From assembly GCA_045631205.1 (NCBI GenBank), contig JAZQUI010000031.1, positions 32,892 through 96,891 on the forward strand: DNA of 64,000 bases. The letters run 5' to 3'. This stretch comes from HGM04593 sp045631205. Its GTDB lineage: Bacteria; Bacteroidota; Bacteroidia; Bacteroidales; Bacteroidaceae. The notes beneath the pieces were generated by a model. That model had not been told where the DNA came from. It saw only the letters and a list, made by a program, of their open reading frames with translations, and did no database searches. A program made the translations under genes and the position numbers. Positions 36,403-46,094 of this stretch are shown piece after piece (the first letter of the stretch is position 1; each line of letters begins with the position of its first letter).

Positions 36403-37473
36403 TTAGCGTCTTGTCTTGCGTACCGAGAGACGTGCAGTGCCTGCGCTTCTTTTGGGTGCGCTCTTTTTCTTTTGGGTGCGCTCTTTCTTCTCTTTTGTGC
36501 TTGCAACCGTTGTGCGTTTTTTTTCTTTTACAGGTGTTGTTTCGGTTGCAATGGAATCGTTTGCAACTGTGGCAGAATCGACTGTTACAACGGGTTTGGG
36601 TGTCTCCCACAAGTTTGAGCGGAACTTTGCAAGTTGCTCCTCAATGTTCTTCTGCTCTTTCTTAATTGCGAGGGTATCTTTGCAATATTGGTTGAGGGCA
36701 AGGTTTTTAAGGTTTACAGTTTTGTAAATCTCGCCATCGTAGCAGTTCTTTCTAAAATAGTCGTCAATGGTCATTGAAGATACATTGTTGTAACTGCTGG
36801 TTACAAGTGTCTGCTGTGCAAGAACCTGTGCCACCTCGTCGTAGTTGAGCCAAAACATGGGATACTTTGTTACCTCTGTTGTGAACTCTTCGGCACGGTG
36901 AAGTACGGGGCAGATAGCTGTCACTCGTTGGTTGTAAGTGGCGGTTCTCTGGTCGTAGTAGTAGCTCTCCTTAATGTAGTAGCTCAAAACCTCGCTGCTG
37001 GGGATATCGCTCTTGCCCACAACAAACTCACCATCTTTCTCCTCATAATATATACGGTAGTTGTCGAGAAGGTCTTTGGGGTTAATCTTGTTCTCTTCGG
37101 TGAACGACTCGTAACCATCGAGGTTGTAGGTGTAGGCGTTAACACTGCCGTCGAGAATCAAGCGGAAAATGTAGGTAAAGAGGTTTACGCTTTTTCCCAT
37201 AGGCTCCACAGGGTAGTAGAGCGAAGCGTTTTTCTCCTTTTTCAGGTCGAGCGCGCGGTAGATATCGCGTTTCCACACCACCTCCTGGGGTACAACCTGT
37301 GTAGGGAACTGGTTCTTTGCTCTCTCCGACATGTTGGCAACAACCGCGGTAGGTGTTGTTGCTCTCTGCTCTTTCTTGGCTTTTTCTCTTGTGCGTGCGG
37401 GGGGCTGTGCTACGGCATACTGTCCCAAGAGTGAGATTGCTATGATAACAATGAATTTGCTTATGTATTTCAT
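36403..37473 (-). CDS. gldN: Type IX secretion protein GldN/PorN
   Basis: The 356-residue periplasmic protein has a signal peptide (ending near AVAQPPAR) followed by the GldN core with 'PQEVVWKRDIYRALDLKKEKNASLYYPVEP' and 'YIKESYYYDQRTATYNQRVTAICPV'. The last 80 residues form a repetitive, Lys/Thr/Arg-rich tail, probably disordered. GldN/PorN forms the ring with the lipoprotein GldK on the periplasmic side of the outer membrane. Last gene of porP-gldK-gldL-gldM-gldN, 38 bases after gldM, followed by a terminator. Confidence 0.94.
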   Translation of the reverse strand: MKYISKFIVIIAISLLGQYAVAQPPARTREKAKKEQRATTPTAVVANMSERAKNQFPTQVVPQEVVWKRDIYRALDLKKEKNASLYYPVEPMGKSVNLFTYIFRLILDGSVNAYTYNLDGYESFTEENKINPKDLLDNYRIYYEEKDGEFVVGKSDIPSSEVLSYYIKESYYYDQRTATYNQRVTAICPVLHRAEEFTTEVTKYPMFWLNYDEVAQVLAQQTLVTSSYNNVSSMTIDDYFRKNCYDGEIYKTVNLKNLALNQYCKDTLAIKKEQKNIEEQLAKFRSNLWETPKPVVTVDSATVANDSIATETTPVKEKKRTTVASTKEKKERTQKKKSAPKRSAGTARLSVRKTRR

Positions 37474-37511
37474 AATTCCTGTTTATTTATCCTTTTGTGT
37501 TATTCGCCTGT

Positions 37512-39089
37512 TTAGTTTATTATCACTTCGAGTGAGGTGGGCAATAGACGCTCTATGTTGTCTGGGCCTACGGCTCTTACGTGTGATATGTAGAATCTCT
37601 TTCCGCGGCTCAGGTTGCGGAACATATCTTTCTGTCGCTCGGTAAAGTTGGCTCCTTGTGAGAGCATGGGTATGGCGTTGCCCATGTTGTCGTAGAATAC
37701 GGTCTCAAATGAGAGTACCTTGAAGCCAATGTTCAACAATCCGTCGTCGATAGCAGCAATGATACCGTTGGTTGACATAAGTGCCTGTTTGCTGAATGCT
37801 GTACCGCCACGGTAGCGTTGTGTGTTACCGTCTTTATCCTTGAACTCTATGAAAGGAGTTGGGTCGGGCAATTGGCGTACACGGAATATGTATTGTCCCA
37901 TGCTTTGGTTGCGTCCCTCCTCGTTCTGTGCAGTAACGCCAATGGCAATATCCTCACCAACCTGCGAAGGTACAACAATGTATCCACCCGCTCCGTCGCT
38001 CTTTATTGTTCCCTTGCCGCTTGCAATGCTTGCCGAAATTTTGTTGTTGGCAACTCCGGGAACCGAAATGCTTACGGGGTTCTCGAAACCGGCATAGAGT
38101 ACGTTCATCAACGATGCACTTACGGTTGCGGTAGGGTCTACAACTGTATATTTCTGCGAGAAGTCGTAGCGTGTCTGTGCTCCGGTTCTGTCGTTTACAA
38201 GCATATATCCGTTAAGGGTATAGTCGCCTGTGGTGTTGCAGAGTTTGCTGTATTCGCCGTTTTCTGTCTCGAGCAGTTTGTTGTCAATGTATATTTCGGG
38301 GCGTTGTGTTGAATCGACTGCGGCGAGAATTATCTGTGCCGAGAATTCGCTTCCTCGCACCACGTTACGCGATGTGGGTATCACAAGTGAGCGTATCTGG
38401 TTCACACGCACGTCGCCAACGTCAATGTTACGTACAAGTGTGTGCAACACTTCGCCTTCGGCATAGCGAACATCGTTCTGCAATTTTGTAAGCAGGGTGA
38501 TGGCCGCAATCGCAGGCATGTTCTCGAAGTGGTATTCCTGCCAGTTTTTGAGCAACGAGATGTCGCGTTTGGGCACATCGGTGCTGAAACTGCTCTTTAT
38601 GATTTCTCTCTGTGTAGAGTCGGTTACCATCGTCAGAATTTCTTCGCGATAGTTTGTAATTGCATCGTACAGTTTTTTGCCCTGTCCTATACGGGGTGCA
38701 AGCATCACATAGGTCGATGCTTCGAGGTCCTCGCGGTTCACGAGGTTGTTGTAATCGCCATTTTTGCCGTCGGCTTTCTTGGCGATGCGTACTTTGAGTT
38801 CGTTGGCGAAGTTGTACAACGAGTCAGAGATATTCTTGACATGTGTTGCGCGGTTGTACCATTCACGAACCTTTTCGGGGTTCTGCGCCATGAAAGACTC
38901 AAAGTCTTCGTATAGGGTCTCGTTCTGTTTGCCTGAATTTATCGAACTCTTCGAAAGGCTTTCATCAACCAACGTAAAGCCGTTGAGCACATCCGAAGAT
39001 ACGTTGAGTGCAAGCATCGCCATCAGAAGAACGTACATGAGGTTAATCATCTTCTGACGTGGAGAGACTCTTTGTTTCTTTACATTCAT
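37512..39089 (-). CDS. gldM: Type IX secretion motor subunit GldM/PorM
   Basis: The 525-residue protein has one N-terminal membrane helix ('MINLMYVLLMAMLALNVSSDVL') and a long periplasmic part with four domains, as in GldM. It starts with the helical bundle around 'LYEDFESFMAQNPEKVREWY' and ends in Ig-like repeats. GldM with GldL forms the proton-driven motor that powers T9SS; its periplasmic part reaches the GldK/GldN ring. Next gene is 38 bases away. Family assignment is firm. Confidence 0.95.
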   Translation of the reverse strand: MNVKKQRVSPRQKMINLMYVLLMAMLALNVSSDVLNGFTLVDESLSKSSINSGKQNETLYEDFESFMAQNPEKVREWYNRATHVKNISDSLYNFANELKVRIAKKADGKNGDYNNLVNREDLEASTYVMLAPRIGQGKKLYDAITNYREEILTMVTDSTQREIIKSSFSTDVPKRDISLLKNWQEYHFENMPAIAAITLLTKLQNDVRYAEGEVLHTLVRNIDVGDVRVNQIRSLVIPTSRNVVRGSEFSAQIILAAVDSTQRPEIYIDNKLLETENGEYSKLCNTTGDYTLNGYMLVNDRTGAQTRYDFSQKYTVVDPTATVSASLMNVLYAGFENPVSISVPGVANNKISASIASGKGTIKSDGAGGYIVVPSQVGEDIAIGVTAQNEEGRNQSMGQYIFRVRQLPDPTPFIEFKDKDGNTQRYRGGTAFSKQALMSTNGIIAAIDDGLLNIGFKVLSFETVFYDNMGNAIPMLSQGANFTERQKDMFRNLSRGKRFYISHVRAVGPDNIERLLPTSLEVIIN

Positions 39090-39104
39090 TGTTGCTCGTC
39101 GTTA

Positions 39105-39815
39105 TTATTTGGGTTGGTTCATATTTGTGGTCATAGCCTGAATCATGCGGGCATACATAGCATTGAGCTCCTCAATCTGTTGTGCCATTTTCTTTGTCTG
39201 CTCGTTGACCTGGTCTATTGCGTTGGCCTGGTTGCCCGCACTACGCAACTGCGCCTCGTAGAGCGCGTTTATACCGGTGAGGTTGCGTGCGAGGGTTTCC
39301 ATCTCCTCCATGTTCTGACCCAGGGTGTTTGCCTGCTCTGAAATGTGCTTTATTGCCTCGTTCAAGGTGCGCACCTTCTCTATGTACTCCTCTGTAACCT
39401 CGTCCATTTGAGGTATGAGGTCGGGGTTGGCTGTTACAGCCGCAGCCGATGTACCACCCTGCAACGATATTGTTTCACCGCTGCCGATATTGCCGTTTAT
39501 AACAATTGTACCGCCATTGAGGGGTGTGCCGCCGGCACTGATGATAGCAGCAGCCTCTTCGGCAGCCTCCTCTTTTCTTTCATCGATTGCTACGTCGTAG
39601 GGACGCTCGAATGCAGAGAAGAAGAACACGATAACTTCGGTACCCATACCGAGGAAGAGCATGATGTTTGCACCCGCGATGTGTGTAAGTTTGAAGAGTG
39701 CACCAAGAATAACGATTGCAGCACCCCAGCTGTAGAGGTAGTTGAGAACGGTTTTACCTCTTGCCGAATCCATAAATGCCTGAATTCGTCTTATTGCGTT
39801 TTTATATTTGCCCAT
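39105..39815 (-). CDS. gldL: Type IX secretion motor subunit GldL/PorL
   Basis: The 236-residue inner-membrane protein has two adjacent membrane helices near the N-terminus ('YLYSWGAAIVILGALFKLTH' and 'IMLFLGMGTEVIVFFFSAFE'), with the conserved Glu residues in helix 2 that are thought to carry the proton path, and a cytoplasmic C-terminal coiled coil from about 130 onward. GldL forms the pentameric stator ring around the two GldM helices. It sits between gldK (42-base gap) and gldM (15-base gap). Confidence 0.95.
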   Translation of the reverse strand: MGKYKNAIRRIQAFMDSARGKTVLNYLYSWGAAIVILGALFKLTHIAGANIMLFLGMGTEVIVFFFSAFERPYDVAIDERKEEAAEEAAAIISAGGTPLNGGTIVINGNIGSGETISLQGGTSAAAVTANPDLIPQMDEVTEEYIEKVRTLNEAIKHISEQANTLGQNMEEMETLARNLTGINALYEAQLRSAGNQANAIDQVNEQTKKMAQQIEELNAMYARMIQAMTTNMNQPK

Positions 39816-39857
39816 AGCTTTATATTTCTGTAATGGTTGTGTGTGGAATTACTCTGT

Positions 39858-41288
39858 TTATCTTCTCTTGTCAACGCCTGCATAGCTGCGTACGCAACGG
39901 AAACCAATGTAAGAACGTGACTCGTTCTGGTATTCATAGTTACGTGTCGCACCCTGTATGAAACGTACGGCATCCTTCCAGGAACCTCCGCGTACAGCTT
40001 TCTTCTTCATGTTGTAAGGGTCCTCTTTTGCTGCTCTGTACTGCAAGTCAGGGTTCATGTCGCTCATTTGCAGTATACCCGATTCTGTATATACGGTAGA
40101 GGTCCACTCTGCTACATTACCCGCCATGTCGTAAAGACCGTTTGAGTTGGCCGAGAAGATACCGCAACGCGATGTAATGAGGCTACCATCCTTGGTGTAG
40201 TTTCCTTCGCCGGGCTTGTAGTTGGCATAGTAGCAACCTTTGTCGCTCTTGGTGTCATCGCTTTCCCAGGGGTATTTGTTGCCCTCTTTGCCGCGTGCTG
40301 CATACTCCCACTCGGCCTCTGAAGGAAGGCGGTAGCGTTGTATCCAGCGTGCTTGTGCGCCAAGACCGCGCAACAGGTACTCTGTGCGCCAAGCGCAGAA
40401 TGCGTTAGCCTGCTCCCAGCTTACTCCCACAACAGGGTGGTTGTTGTAGTTGGGGTGGTTGAAGTAGAGGTTGAGATAAACCTCGTTATTGGCATTGGGG
40501 AAGTCGTTCACCCAACAGGTTGTGTCGGGGTATATGTTTACGATGTATGTGTTCAAAAAATCGTACTGGCTTGAAAGGGGGCGTGTGATTGTTTCGTTCA
40601 CAATCATACCCTCTTCGTCGATGTACGCAGTGTCTTTCGATATTATAATCTGTGTATCATAGTCTGTGGGTATGTCGGTGTTGCGGTTGCGCTCCTCGGG
40701 TTTCAAGCGGTTCTTGCGCAATGCAGCCTGTGTATAGTCGTAGATGCTGTAACGGAAGTTCATCTGCGAAGCATCGAGCATTTTCTCACCGGTGATGGGG
40801 TTGGTGATGTAAACGCTCTCTATGGCACGCTGCTCATCCTCTGTGGGTTTATTCCAGGGGATAGGCTTTTTCCAATCGAGATAGGGCTCAATGGGTTCGC
40901 CATACTCGTCCTCGGTGATTTTGTATGTCTCGTCACCGCCGTATGCAGGGTCGGCAAGGCGTTCGCGGATGATAGAGTCACGTACCCAAAATACAAACTG
41001 GCGGTATTTTGCGTTGGAAACCTCTGTTTCGTCCATCCAGAAGGCATCGACTGAAATATCTTTTACCGGTGCCGAAGTTCCCCAAAGAGAGTCGGCGTTT
41101 TCTTCACCTACTTTTATTGAGCCACGCTCAATAAGTACCATTCCGAAAGGTGTGGGCTCATTTATGGCCATTCGTCCCACTCCGGTTACTTCTCCCCCGT
41201 TTGCATTTCCGAAATTGCTGGGGCTGAGGCACGACGCTGCTACGAGTGCCAGAAGAATAATTGGCAGAAAAATTATCTTTTTCATCAT
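39858..41288 (-). CDS. gldK: Type IX secretion lipoprotein GldK/PorK
   Basis: The 476-residue protein has a lipoprotein signal peptide (lipobox VAASC at residues 16-20) and a formylglycine-generating-enzyme-like fold ('PFGMVLIERGSIKVG', 'DETEVSNAKYRQFV', 'HPVVGVSWEQANAFCAWR', 'LPSEAEWEYAARG', 'VRGGSWKDAVRFIQGATR'). GldK proteins keep this sulfatase-modifying fold without enzyme function and form a ring with GldN beneath the outer membrane. The start overlaps the porP stop (ATGA). Confidence 0.95.
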   Translation of the reverse strand: MMKKIIFLPIILLALVAASCLSPSNFGNANGGEVTGVGRMAINEPTPFGMVLIERGSIKVGEENADSLWGTSAPVKDISVDAFWMDETEVSNAKYRQFVFWVRDSIIRERLADPAYGGDETYKITEDEYGEPIEPYLDWKKPIPWNKPTEDEQRAIESVYITNPITGEKMLDASQMNFRYSIYDYTQAALRKNRLKPEERNRNTDIPTDYDTQIIISKDTAYIDEEGMIVNETITRPLSSQYDFLNTYIVNIYPDTTCWVNDFPNANNEVYLNLYFNHPNYNNHPVVGVSWEQANAFCAWRTEYLLRGLGAQARWIQRYRLPSEAEWEYAARGKEGNKYPWESDDTKSDKGCYYANYKPGEGNYTKDGSLITSRCGIFSANSNGLYDMAGNVAEWTSTVYTESGILQMSDMNPDLQYRAAKEDPYNMKKKAVRGGSWKDAVRFIQGATRNYEYQNESRSYIGFRCVRSYAGVDKRR

Positions 41289-42223
41289 TTCAACATTCTT
41301 ATACTGTTATGTTTATTTTTACTTTTCTTAAATACACTCAAATCCATCTTGTAACCTATGAAGATATCGTGGTTGCCGTTCTTCGCACCCAGCCCCGAAG
41401 TATAGTATTCGTAGGCATAGCTGAAAGTTACATTCATAAATTCAATACCCAAAAACGCAGCAAAAGAGGTGTCGTAGCTGTATGTGACACCCGCGAAGTA
41501 CTCTTTTTCGTTGTAACTGTATGTTCCTTTTGCAGTAATATCGGTTCTCCAGGATACAAAGTCCGTCATCACCTGGATATAGGGCTGCACAGTAATAAAC
41601 GTGTTTTTTATAGGAATATTGCCTCCTGCGGTAAAATTATATAAAGGGTCTATCTGAATTTCGTTTCTTTCGCCCAATTCAATCAGCGGTGCGTTGAGGT
41701 GAAGTCCCGATATTCCGACATAGAATTTATCGTGCTGATAAAGAAGTCCGAAACCAATATCGAATTTGTTTCCCTCGGCATTGCCCGAGGGAAAGGCGAG
41801 GTCACTGTTGTCTTCGAGGTCGAGCCCGCTGTTCTTGAACTCACTGTTGATAATGCCAAGTTGAAAACCTGTTTTCAAGCGCCCGCCAAAGCATTTGAAA
41901 CCAAAAGCGTAGTTCAGATAGACGTGTTGGTTGGTAAAAAGACCAATCTGGTCGTTAAGTGCTCCAACTCCAAGGTTGTGGTCGCCACGTACAAAAGGAA
42001 TGGGCGAGTCCACGTTTATAAGCATGCTTTTGGGGTTGTTCTCAAAACCCGACATCTGGTTGCTGTATGCGGCATACCCCCACAGGTTTCCGGTGGCACC
42101 TGCACCGGCGGGGTTGTAGAAGTTGAGCATATTCCAATAGTGCGTAAAATGCACATCGTATTGTGCGCGTGCCTCTGTGAGTGCGCAAATACCTATTATG
42201 AGGAATATGAGTAACTTTTTCAT
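41285..42223 (-). CDS. porP: PorP/SprF-type outer-membrane protein of T9SS
   Basis: The 312-residue outer-membrane protein has a signal peptide (MKKLLIFLIIGICALTEARA) and many alternating beta-strands, with the family motif 'YDVHFTHYWNMLNFYNPAGAG' near the N-terminus. PorP/SprF proteins help to secrete or anchor T9SS cargo at the surface and associate with the PorK/N ring. The C-terminus ('YDTSFAAFLGIEFMNVTFSYAYEYYTSGLG') is typical. First gene of the T9SS operon, overlapping gldK by four bases. Confidence 0.92.
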   Translation of the reverse strand: MKKLLIFLIIGICALTEARAQYDVHFTHYWNMLNFYNPAGAGATGNLWGYAAYSNQMSGFENNPKSMLINVDSPIPFVRGDHNLGVGALNDQIGLFTNQHVYLNYAFGFKCFGGRLKTGFQLGIINSEFKNSGLDLEDNSDLAFPSGNAEGNKFDIGFGLLYQHDKFYVGISGLHLNAPLIELGERNEIQIDPLYNFTAGGNIPIKNTFITVQPYIQVMTDFVSWRTDITAKGTYSYNEKEYFAGVTYSYDTSFAAFLGIEFMNVTFSYAYEYYTSGLGAKNGNHDIFIGYKMDLSVFKKSKNKHNSIRMLK

Positions 42224-42368
42224 CTCTTTCTTAACGCGGTGTTCCCTGGTTTATTATGCAGTGTTCTTCCTTTTTCGCCTTTTGGGCTATTATGTGGCAA
42301 ATTTCGCATTTTTTTTTCAATTTTCTATGCTTTGTGCCCGTTTAGATTATAAAATAGCCCGATATATA

Positions 42369-42405
42369 CAACACAAGCCCCAAGTTTCCTTGGAGCTTGT
42401 GCTTG
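42369..42405 (-). terminator. Terminator of the 1218-aa cargo gene
   Basis: CAACACAAGCCCCAAG and CTTGGAGCTTGTGCTTG form a stem with a four-base loop, one C-A mismatch and one bulge, 20 bases past the stop of the gene at 42425. It also separates this block from the T9SS operon. Confidence 0.65.
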
Positions 42406-42424
42406 TTAAAAGGGTTCAGGCCTC

Positions 42425-45400
42425 TTATTTTACAACGGTTTTCTTGCCGTTGATAATGTATATGCCTTTTGTGGTAATTTTCTCTATTTTGCGACCTTTC
42501 AAGTCGTAGATGGTCTGCTCACCGCCGTTCTCCTCACCTGCAATTTCGGTAATGCCGGTGGTGTCACCAAGTTTCTCAATCTCGCCATCGGTTACAACGA
42601 AGGTTGAACCGTTGTCGGCACCGCCGCTCCAATAAGCAAGTTTGTTGTCGCGATGGTTCATGCGGTTGCTTGCGTAGCCTTTCTGTGCAAGGAAGAATCC
42701 GTTTGTAGCATATGAGCTTGCTGTGGCAATCCAGTAGGTGTTGTTACCGGCGGGCAATGTAGCCTCTGCCTGCATTATGGGGAATGTGGTACCGCCCTCA
42801 CCGCTGCTCATTGTAGTCGATGAAGAGAGAATCTTGCCCTCTCCGGCAGCATAGTTTACAATCTTGTAGCCTGCGTAGGGGTTGCCAATGAAAGCAAATG
42901 CATAGGCGTTCTTGTTGCTCTCGTCAACAGTGCTGCGTGTAAGTGTAATAGCTGTTGCTCCCTCTTCGTGGAAAAGGTATTTGCCTTTAAGTGCAACATA
43001 GTACCAAGCACCATCCTCGTACCACTCGTTTTCAAATGTAAAGGGGAGATCACCGTTAAGTGTACACAATACATTGATGTTCCTCTGTGAAGCGCGTACA
43101 AGGCCATATCCCTGCAACGAAGTAGCGGTTACTCCGAAAGCTGTGGCAGGTGCGGCATAAGGTCTGTTTACTGCGAGAGTCTTCTCTTCTGTGAGCCACA
43201 AATCATCTTCGTTTTTGTAATTGTATGTAGCAGCAACGTTTCCGGTTGCAGTGGGAGCTTCGGCTGTGAGAAGGTACCATGCAGAACAGCTGTTTGCCTC
43301 ACCGTTCCACGATACTATGTTGCCGCTCTCACCGCTACCGCTTGAGTGTCCTTCGGTGTGCATTGTTACGCTGTTGGAAACAATGTTGTACTGTCCTGTA
43401 CCAACCCAGTTAAGTGTTGCTCCGTTTGTTCCGGAGATGTTTGCAACGCCGGTTTTCCCGTTCATGTATTTTGAGTCACCGGCATTCTTAAAAAAATATT
43501 TACCATTCTCAATCTTCTCGAGCAACCAATAAAAAGAGGCATCGTTGTAGTCGATATCTTTCCATTTTGCAGTGCCGCCATCGCTATATATACCTTTGTC
43601 GCCGGTAGTCCAATCGGGGAATGCACTTTTAATAATGTAGTAGTTACCAGTAACGGCAGCCGCTTTTGTGTCGGCAAGTGCATTGTAAGCAGTCTCAATT
43701 GCGCCACCGGCAGCGGTAATCTCATCGTCGGTGCTGGTTTCGTTGAGTTTGCCGGCTTCGTTGAGTGCGCTGTAAAGCGCTGCAACCGATGTTTCGCTGT
43801 AATAACCGGGGTCGGTTCCGGGGAGTATGTTCAGGGCTGCAATATCATCGATAGCATCAATAAGTTCGCCCAATTTACCCATCTCTCTCTTTGTAACAAG
43901 GAAAGTTGAGCCTGCTCCGTAGCCTGCGGTCCAGAATGCCACTTTACCGTCGCGGTTGTTCATTCTGTTGCTGCTGTAACCTTTCTGCTCAAGGTAGAAA
44001 CCATTTGTGGCATTGTTGCTTGCAGAGGGTACCCAATATGTGTTGTTACCGTTGGGTACGGGTGTCGCAGTCATAATGGGGTAAGTGTTGGCGCCGGTTG
44101 TTCCCATCATAGTTGTCGATGAAGAGAGAATCTTGCCCTCTCCTGCGGCGTAGTTCACAATCTGGTAGCCGGTGTAGGGGTTACCAACGAAAGCAAAGGT
44201 ATATGCATCTCTGTTGTTGCTGTCAACCTCTGTTTTGTTCAAGGGAATGCTTGTGGCACTTGCATCGTAGAAAAGGTACTTGTTGTCGAGTGTCATATAG
44301 TACCAGTTCTCAATTGCCTCGTAGCTTGCGGCTGCATTAAAGGGGAGCACTGCGGGGTTGAATGTTGCAGTAATCTCCTTTATGCAGTTCTCGGTTACGC
44401 TGCCTGTGGGTGTATTCGATATTGTGATACCCCAGGGTGCTGTGGGCGCGGGGAAGGTACCATCGGTTGTAATCTTGACCTCGGTGTGTGCAACCTCGCC
44501 GTCGAGCATATGTTTGTATTTCACGCTGAATCCCGAGATAACGTCGGCAATTACGTGTACCTCGCCGTCGATGTATTCGGCAGGGATGGTGTACTCGTTG
44601 TTGTCGTCGAACTGGTCGGCGGGAATGTAATCAATCGAGTACTGCTTTGTACCATGAATATACTGCTCGCTTGTGATTGCATAATTTTGGTTGGCATCGA
44701 TGGCGATGTTGTATCCGTGAACGATGGTAACACCGCGATAAGCAAAGCCGCCCGAGGGGACAACCTTTATCTTGTATTCTTGTCCATAGGGAACCACTGT
44801 GCCTCCAAGTCCTTCGCCTGTCTCTGCCGATATTAGCTCGCAGTTACGTTGGTGTGCCGAGATTGTAGTTGTTTCGCCGTGTATGTTCAGGCGTACATCT
44901 ACAATGGCACCGCCATTGGCCGAGATAAGGTTGTTTGAATCGGTGTTACCACCCGGGTCTATGCTGTTCCAGTCTATCTTATAACGCATACGGTATATAC
45001 CATTCTCAAGGTTGGCAGGTATTGTGAATGCAGGCGGGTTGAGCGTGTTGCGCGCGTTGCCCGATACATTTTGGCCTGCACTGTTCTTTCCTGCAGCATC
45101 GCCATTTGTAGAGCCGTTGCAGAAGGAGAATGCCATAATGTCGGAGCCTTCGGGGATTGTGAGGTCGTCGTTCAGTGTTGCGTGGAAGCGACCATCGTTG
45201 CCGCGGTCAAGATAAACGTAGCCGTTCATCCAGTTACCGTTCATCACAAACGCGGGGGTGATGGTTTCGCCTGCTTTGGCAGTGAACATAGCACCCTCTG
45301 TCATGTCGTAGTACATCTGCTTGTTGCTTGCAGTGTTAAGGGTGATGCTCTTGTTGCCATCGGCTGAACCGTTGAATGCAATGCTCTTAATCCAGCGTGA

Positions 45401-46081
45401 GCCGTGTGTGCTCTGTGCATTCTCCTCAAAGTTCAGTGCATAGTCGGTGTAAACAATGCGTTGTACGGGGCTGTTGTTTACCTCTATCTCATCGACGTAT
45501 GCAATAAAGTCCTCGGTGAGGTTATGTGGAGCCTCGCAATCCACTACAAACACAAGGCTGTAAATGCTGATGTTGCCAGCGCCCTTTATGGTGAATACGG
45601 CATCCTGCCATTTGTCGGCAACAAGGTCCACCGATGCCAGCTCCCAGAATTGCTCAACGGTCTGTGGCTGCTCGGGGCGGTCATTGCGCTTGCCAAGTCC
45701 CACAAGCATCACACGGCCTGCCACGGGTTTGTGAATAAGAGCGTGCACATATTTAGCTGCAGGTGTCAAGTCAATGGGCTCGTTGAGGTCTATGCGCACA
45801 CCGAATGTGTTACTGCCGAAGCGTGAGCGTTGCACAGCAAGCATCTTGCCTGTGGCATTTGCAGCTTCGCCCAAGAGGTCATCTACTTGGTTCAGATGGT
45901 TGGTTACTACCGCAGTGCGGCCTGTCAGTTCTCCTGTGCGGAAGGGAGATTTCTCCCATGTGTCGTAAACACCAATGGCTTTGTATTCGGCCTCGGCGGT
46001 GTCAAACGTAATTGTTTGCGCCATAGCAGCAAAAGGCATAGCCATCGCTGCAAGCAGTGAAATATATTTATTAGGTTTCAT
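42425..46081 (-). CDS. Multidomain T9SS-secreted carbohydrate-binding protein, no recognised catalytic domain
   Basis: The 1218-residue protein has a signal peptide (ending AMAQ, residue 22), two beta-sandwich regions (about 25-205 and 210-400), further beta domains to about 590, then two copies of a 148-residue module at 593-740 and 1026-1173 that share lines such as 'YAAGEGKILSSSTTM' and 'KGYSSNRMNNRD/KGYASNRMNHRD'. Between them are a helical FIVAR-like linker (about 745-808) and a ricin-like beta-trefoil (about 812-920). It ends with a T9SS sorting domain ('IYDLKGRKIEKITTKG', 'GIYIINGKKTVVK'). No glycosidase motif was found. Thirteen bases separate it from the fucosidase gene, so it is probably co-expressed and acts as a surface glycan binder. 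Confidence 0.8.
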   Translation of the reverse strand: MKPNKYISLLAAMAMPFAAMAQTITFDTAEAEYKAIGVYDTWEKSPFRTGELTGRTAVVTNHLNQVDDLLGEAANATGKMLAVQRSRFGSNTFGVRIDLNEPIDLTPAAKYVHALIHKPVAGRVMLVGLGKRNDRPEQPQTVEQFWELASVDLVADKWQDAVFTIKGAGNISIYSLVFVVDCEAPHNLTEDFIAYVDEIEVNNSPVQRIVYTDYALNFEENAQSTHGSRWIKSIAFNGSADGNKSITLNTASNKQMYYDMTEGAMFTAKAGETITPAFVMNGNWMNGYVYLDRGNDGRFHATLNDDLTIPEGSDIMAFSFCNGSTNGDAAGKNSAGQNVSGNARNTLNPPAFTIPANLENGIYRMRYKIDWNSIDPGGNTDSNNLISANGGAIVDVRLNIHGETTTISAHQRNCELISAETGEGLGGTVVPYGQEYKIKVVPSGGFAYRGVTIVHGYNIAIDANQNYAITSEQYIHGTKQYSIDYIPADQFDDNNEYTIPAEYIDGEVHVIADVISGFSVKYKHMLDGEVAHTEVKITTDGTFPAPTAPWGITISNTPTGSVTENCIKEITATFNPAVLPFNAAASYEAIENWYYMTLDNKYLFYDASATSIPLNKTEVDSNNRDAYTFAFVGNPYTGYQIVNYAAGEGKILSSSTTMMGTTGANTYPIMTATPVPNGNNTYWVPSASNNATNGFYLEQKGYSSNRMNNRDGKVAFWTAGYGAGSTFLVTKREMGKLGELIDAIDDIAALNILPGTDPGYYSETSVAALYSALNEAGKLNETSTDDEITAAGGAIETAYNALADTKAAAVTGNYYIIKSAFPDWTTGDKGIYSDGGTAKWKDIDYNDASFYWLLEKIENGKYFFKNAGDSKYMNGKTGVANISGTNGATLNWVGTGQYNIVSNSVTMHTEGHSSGSGESGNIVSWNGEANSCSAWYLLTAEAPTATGNVAATYNYKNEDDLWLTEEKTLAVNRPYAAPATAFGVTATSLQGYGLVRASQRNINVLCTLNGDLPFTFENEWYEDGAWYYVALKGKYLFHEEGATAITLTRSTVDESNKNAYAFAFIGNPYAGYKIVNYAAGEGKILSSSTTMSSGEGGTTFPIMQAEATLPAGNNTYWIATASSYATNGFFLAQKGYASNRMNHRDNKLAYWSGGADNGSTFVVTDGEIEKLGDTTGITEIAGEENGGEQTIYDLKGRKIEKITTKGIYIINGKKTVVK

Positions 46082-46094
46082 AGTGTTTCGGTTT

